This document shows positions 62,681 to 64,000 of a stretch of DNA of 64,000 nucleotides, in pieces. The translations under genes and the position numbers were made by a program. Origin of the DNA: Sporosarcina sp. P33 (GTDB taxonomy: Bacteria; Bacillota; Bacilli; Bacillales_A; Planococcaceae); assembly GCF_002077155.1 (NCBI RefSeq), contig NZ_CP015027.1:1280501-1344500 (forward strand). The letters run 5' to 3'. The notes under the pieces are model-generated. The model was not told the origin of the DNA and ran no database searches. It worked only from the letters and a program-made list of their open reading frames with translations. Numbering within the stretch: the stretch's first letter is position 1; each line of letters opens with the position of its first letter.

Positions 62681-63337
62681 TTAATTCAGCAAATAGACAT
62701 CAGGAATATTCGTATCAATAATATGCTTTTGTAAGGCCTCCGCTGCCACATTTATATCTTCAGCTGTAATCAGGATATCTACCAGTTCTTCATGTTCTGT
62801 CAGCCATTTTTCCAATGTCCCTGACTTGCTGTTTTGATAAACAAAATGTAAACGGATTCTGTGCACGATGCTTTCCCAAACTCTGATTACATTTTCCATT
62901 TCGGAAGCGGTTACAATTAATTCATGCAGCTGGATATCTAATTCGATAAAAGTCAGTAAATCCTCGTAATTAGCAGCCTTCCTCATATCTTCTACAATTC
63001 TTTTAAATGTTTCTTTATATTTTTCTCCCCAATTTTCAAACCCTTTTTTCAATGCATATGTTTCAATTTGAACACGCATAGGGAGAAGAAGTTCTACCAC
63101 TTCCTCCTGTGAGATCGTGGCGACCCTTGTGTCTTTATAAGGCGACGAAATTAAAAGCCCTTCTAGTTCCAGCAGCAAAATTGCCTCCCGGACAGAAGTC
63201 CGGCTGACCCCTAAATCCTGTGCTAAACGATTCTCAGTAATTTTCTCCCCCGGGACTAGCTTTCCTTCGTATATTAAATTCCGAATCTCTTGTGCTATTC
63301 GATGCTTTAATGAAAACTTCGACAAATCTTTATTCAT
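62681..63337 (-). CDS. GntR/FadR-family transcriptional regulator
   Basis: A 218-residue regulator with an N-terminal winged helix (ENRLAQDLGVSRTSVREAILLLELEGLL, about residues 35-62) and an all-helical C-terminal FCD domain with metal-binding-type Asp/His positions (LDIQLHELI). It is the first gene of the operon with the two enolase-superfamily genes and BCCT carrier, and it probably represses its own operon. AAGGAGTGATGGC precedes the ATG. FadR-type ligands are usually small organic acids, fitting the downstream genes. Confidence 0.9.
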   Translation of the reverse strand: MNKDLSKFSLKHRIAQEIRNLIYEGKLVPGEKITENRLAQDLGVSRTSVREAILLLELEGLLISSPYKDTRVATISQEEVVELLLPMRVQIETYALKKGFENWGEKYKETFKRIVEDMRKAANYEDLLTFIELDIQLHELIVTASEMENVIRVWESIVHRIRLHFVYQNSKSGTLEKWLTEHEELVDILITAEDINVAAEALQKHIIDTNIPDVYLLN

Positions 63338-63369
63338 GCCATCACTCCTTACTCTCGACTCTTTGTCTG

Positions 63370-63381
63370 ATTGTCGACAAT
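63370..63381. promoter_or_regulatory. GntR-type operator candidate
   Basis: ATTGTCGACAAT is a perfect 12-bp palindrome of the TTGT-N2-ACAA form usual for FadR-group regulators. It lies about 12 bases downstream of the -10 box and about 33 bases upstream of the GntR start, a position suited to autorepression. Confidence 0.65.
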
Positions 63382-63393
63382 GTACATGTTTTG

Positions 63394-63422
63394 ATTATAG
63401 AGTCTGCTTTTCATTTTGTAAA
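63394..63422 (-). promoter_or_regulatory. Promoter of the GntR/enolase/BCCT operon
   Basis: Minus strand TTTACA (63422-63417), 17 bases, consensus TATAAT (63399-63394). Confidence 0.8.
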
Positions 63423-63507
63423 CAATTATTTTTAATTATTAGAATATAATTATCGTCTAGAAAGCAGGCAGCAAAAAACTGGCGAGCCCAATAATAACCG
63501 CAAAAAT

Positions 63508-63554
63508 AAAACTGCGCGAACCCAAGTTGCAAGAACATTGGCTTCACGCAGTTA
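63508..63554 (-). terminator. Terminator after the toast_rack-like gene
   Basis: AACTGCG..GAA and TTC..CGCAGTT arms with an inner CCAA/TTGG stem, followed on the minus strand by TTTTATTTTT. Confidence 0.65.
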
Positions 63555-63616
63555 TTTCACTCTATAAAGTTTTGTGCAACGTTTTGCAATTATGTCAGTC
63601 ACCGCTAAATTCTTCC

Positions 63617-64000
63617 CTACTCAACAAGCAAAAAATCTGCACTGCCTACGCCGACATCGACGTTCAAATGAATAGCGGTATCCGAATGATTGTACGCTTC
63701 ATTCACATAGACACCTTTCCCCTTGGAAATGAAACCTTTCGTTCCGATACTGCCAAGCCCTTTTGAAACGGATATTTTAACTCCTGTATCTTTCGGCAAA
63801 TAAATTTTCGCGTCGCCTACTCCCAGGTCGATGTCTGCATCAAAGCTTTCTTTCCATTCCCCGCTAAGATCTATAGCTGTATCACCGACACCCGCATCCA
63901 CTGATAAATGTTTTAAGAGAATTCCTGCCATCTTCAGCTCGGAATCGGATACTCCTATTTCCACGTCAAGATTCACAGGCACTTCATTAGTCAGTTGAAG
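63617..64000 (-). CDS. Toast_rack/LiaF-like beta-repeat protein (cut by window edge)
   Basis: The C-terminal 127 codons of a gene that enters from the right edge; the reading frame stays open to base 64000 (LQLTNEVPVNLDVEIGV...), so the start is outside. The visible part is a repetitive beta-solenoid-like sequence with recurring DxGVGD/DVGVGSAD turns, as in toast_rack (DUF2154) domains found in LiaF-like and related envelope-stress proteins. No membrane segment is visible in this part. The exact family depends on the missing N-terminus. Confidence 0.75.
   Translation of the reverse strand, partial: LQLTNEVPVNLDVEIGVSDSELKMAGILLKHLSVDAGVGDTAIDLSGEWKESFDADIDLGVGDAKIYLPKDTGVKISVSKGLGSIGTKGFISKGKGVYVNEAYNHSDTAIHLNVDVGVGSADFLLVE

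Noticed and set aside
1-64000. CRISPR arrays, tRNA or rRNA genes, insertion sequences, prophage
   Set aside because: No regularly spaced direct repeats, no tRNA/rRNA core sequences and no transposase, integrase or phage structural proteins were seen in any frame.

Overview
The window looks like a chromosome segment from a low-to-moderate G+C Gram-positive bacterium of the order Bacillales, most likely Planococcaceae (for example a Sporosarcina relative). This is inferred from family resemblance to Bacillus genes (yqhG/yqhH, ykoEDC, metNIQ, mtnE-like, BceR-like), strong AGGAGG ribosome binding sites with several TTG/GTG starts, TPP and SAM-I riboswitches read by intrinsic terminators, and CcpA-type cre boxes. 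No rRNA, tRNA, CRISPR array, insertion sequence or prophage was seen. Both window edges cut a gene: a BceR-like response regulator at the left and a toast_rack/LiaF-like protein at the right.

Layout. 1-6.0 kb: partial response regulator, YqhG, the Snf2/RapA-type helicase YqhH, a ViaA-like VWA protein with its RavA-like MoxR ATPase, and an amphi-Trp domain protein. 6.1-11.7 kb: aspartate dehydrogenase, a DUF2935 protein, a SulP anion transporter with a universal stress protein, and a chemoreceptor. 11.7-17.0 kb: a copper-type cluster on the minus strand (sensor kinase, response regulator, CcdA-like membrane protein, Met/His-rich multicopper oxidase lipoprotein, YdhK lipoprotein). 17.1-21.0 kb: a DEDDh exonuclease, then a TPP-riboswitch-controlled ECF transporter (ykoEDC type). 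21.0-23.8 kb: a gene-poor stretch with a palindromic intergenic repeat and two poorly known genes. 23.8-26.5 kb: an unusual dicarboxylate/amino-acid symporter, a second Usp and BioY.

26.6-38.4 kb is one metabolic block on the minus strand. A CitA/CitB-type two-component system lies upstream of TctC-TctB-TctA, an SLC13-family carrier, methylisocitrate lyase PrpB, isomerase PrpF and the Fe/S 2-methylcitrate dehydratase AcnD. Uptake and cleavage of a (methyl)tricarboxylate are encoded together, but no 2-methylcitrate synthase is present here. A consensus cre box precedes tctC.

38.7-47.8 kb: TetR regulator, a canonical DAACS symporter, a threonine-synthase-like enzyme, a GGDEF protein, DUF4256, a third Usp, an RsbR-like STAS protein, an M42 peptidase, and a fused L-serine dehydratase whose alpha domain precedes beta. 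The symporter and the dehydratase share the same promoter/cre arrangement. 47.9-52.1 kb: metNIQ under a SAM-I riboswitch, diverging from an MtnE-like aminotransferase. 52.1-58.3 kb: tRNA-dihydrouridine synthase, a glycine-betaine-type BCCT carrier, an RNase HI-like protein, a CMD protein, a small unknown protein, and an OsmC/EamA pair. 58.6-63.4 kb: a compact operon of GntR regulator, two different enolase-superfamily enzymes and a divergent BCCT carrier. This is the best candidate in the window for an undescribed catabolic pathway, probably for a betaine- or carnitine-like compound.
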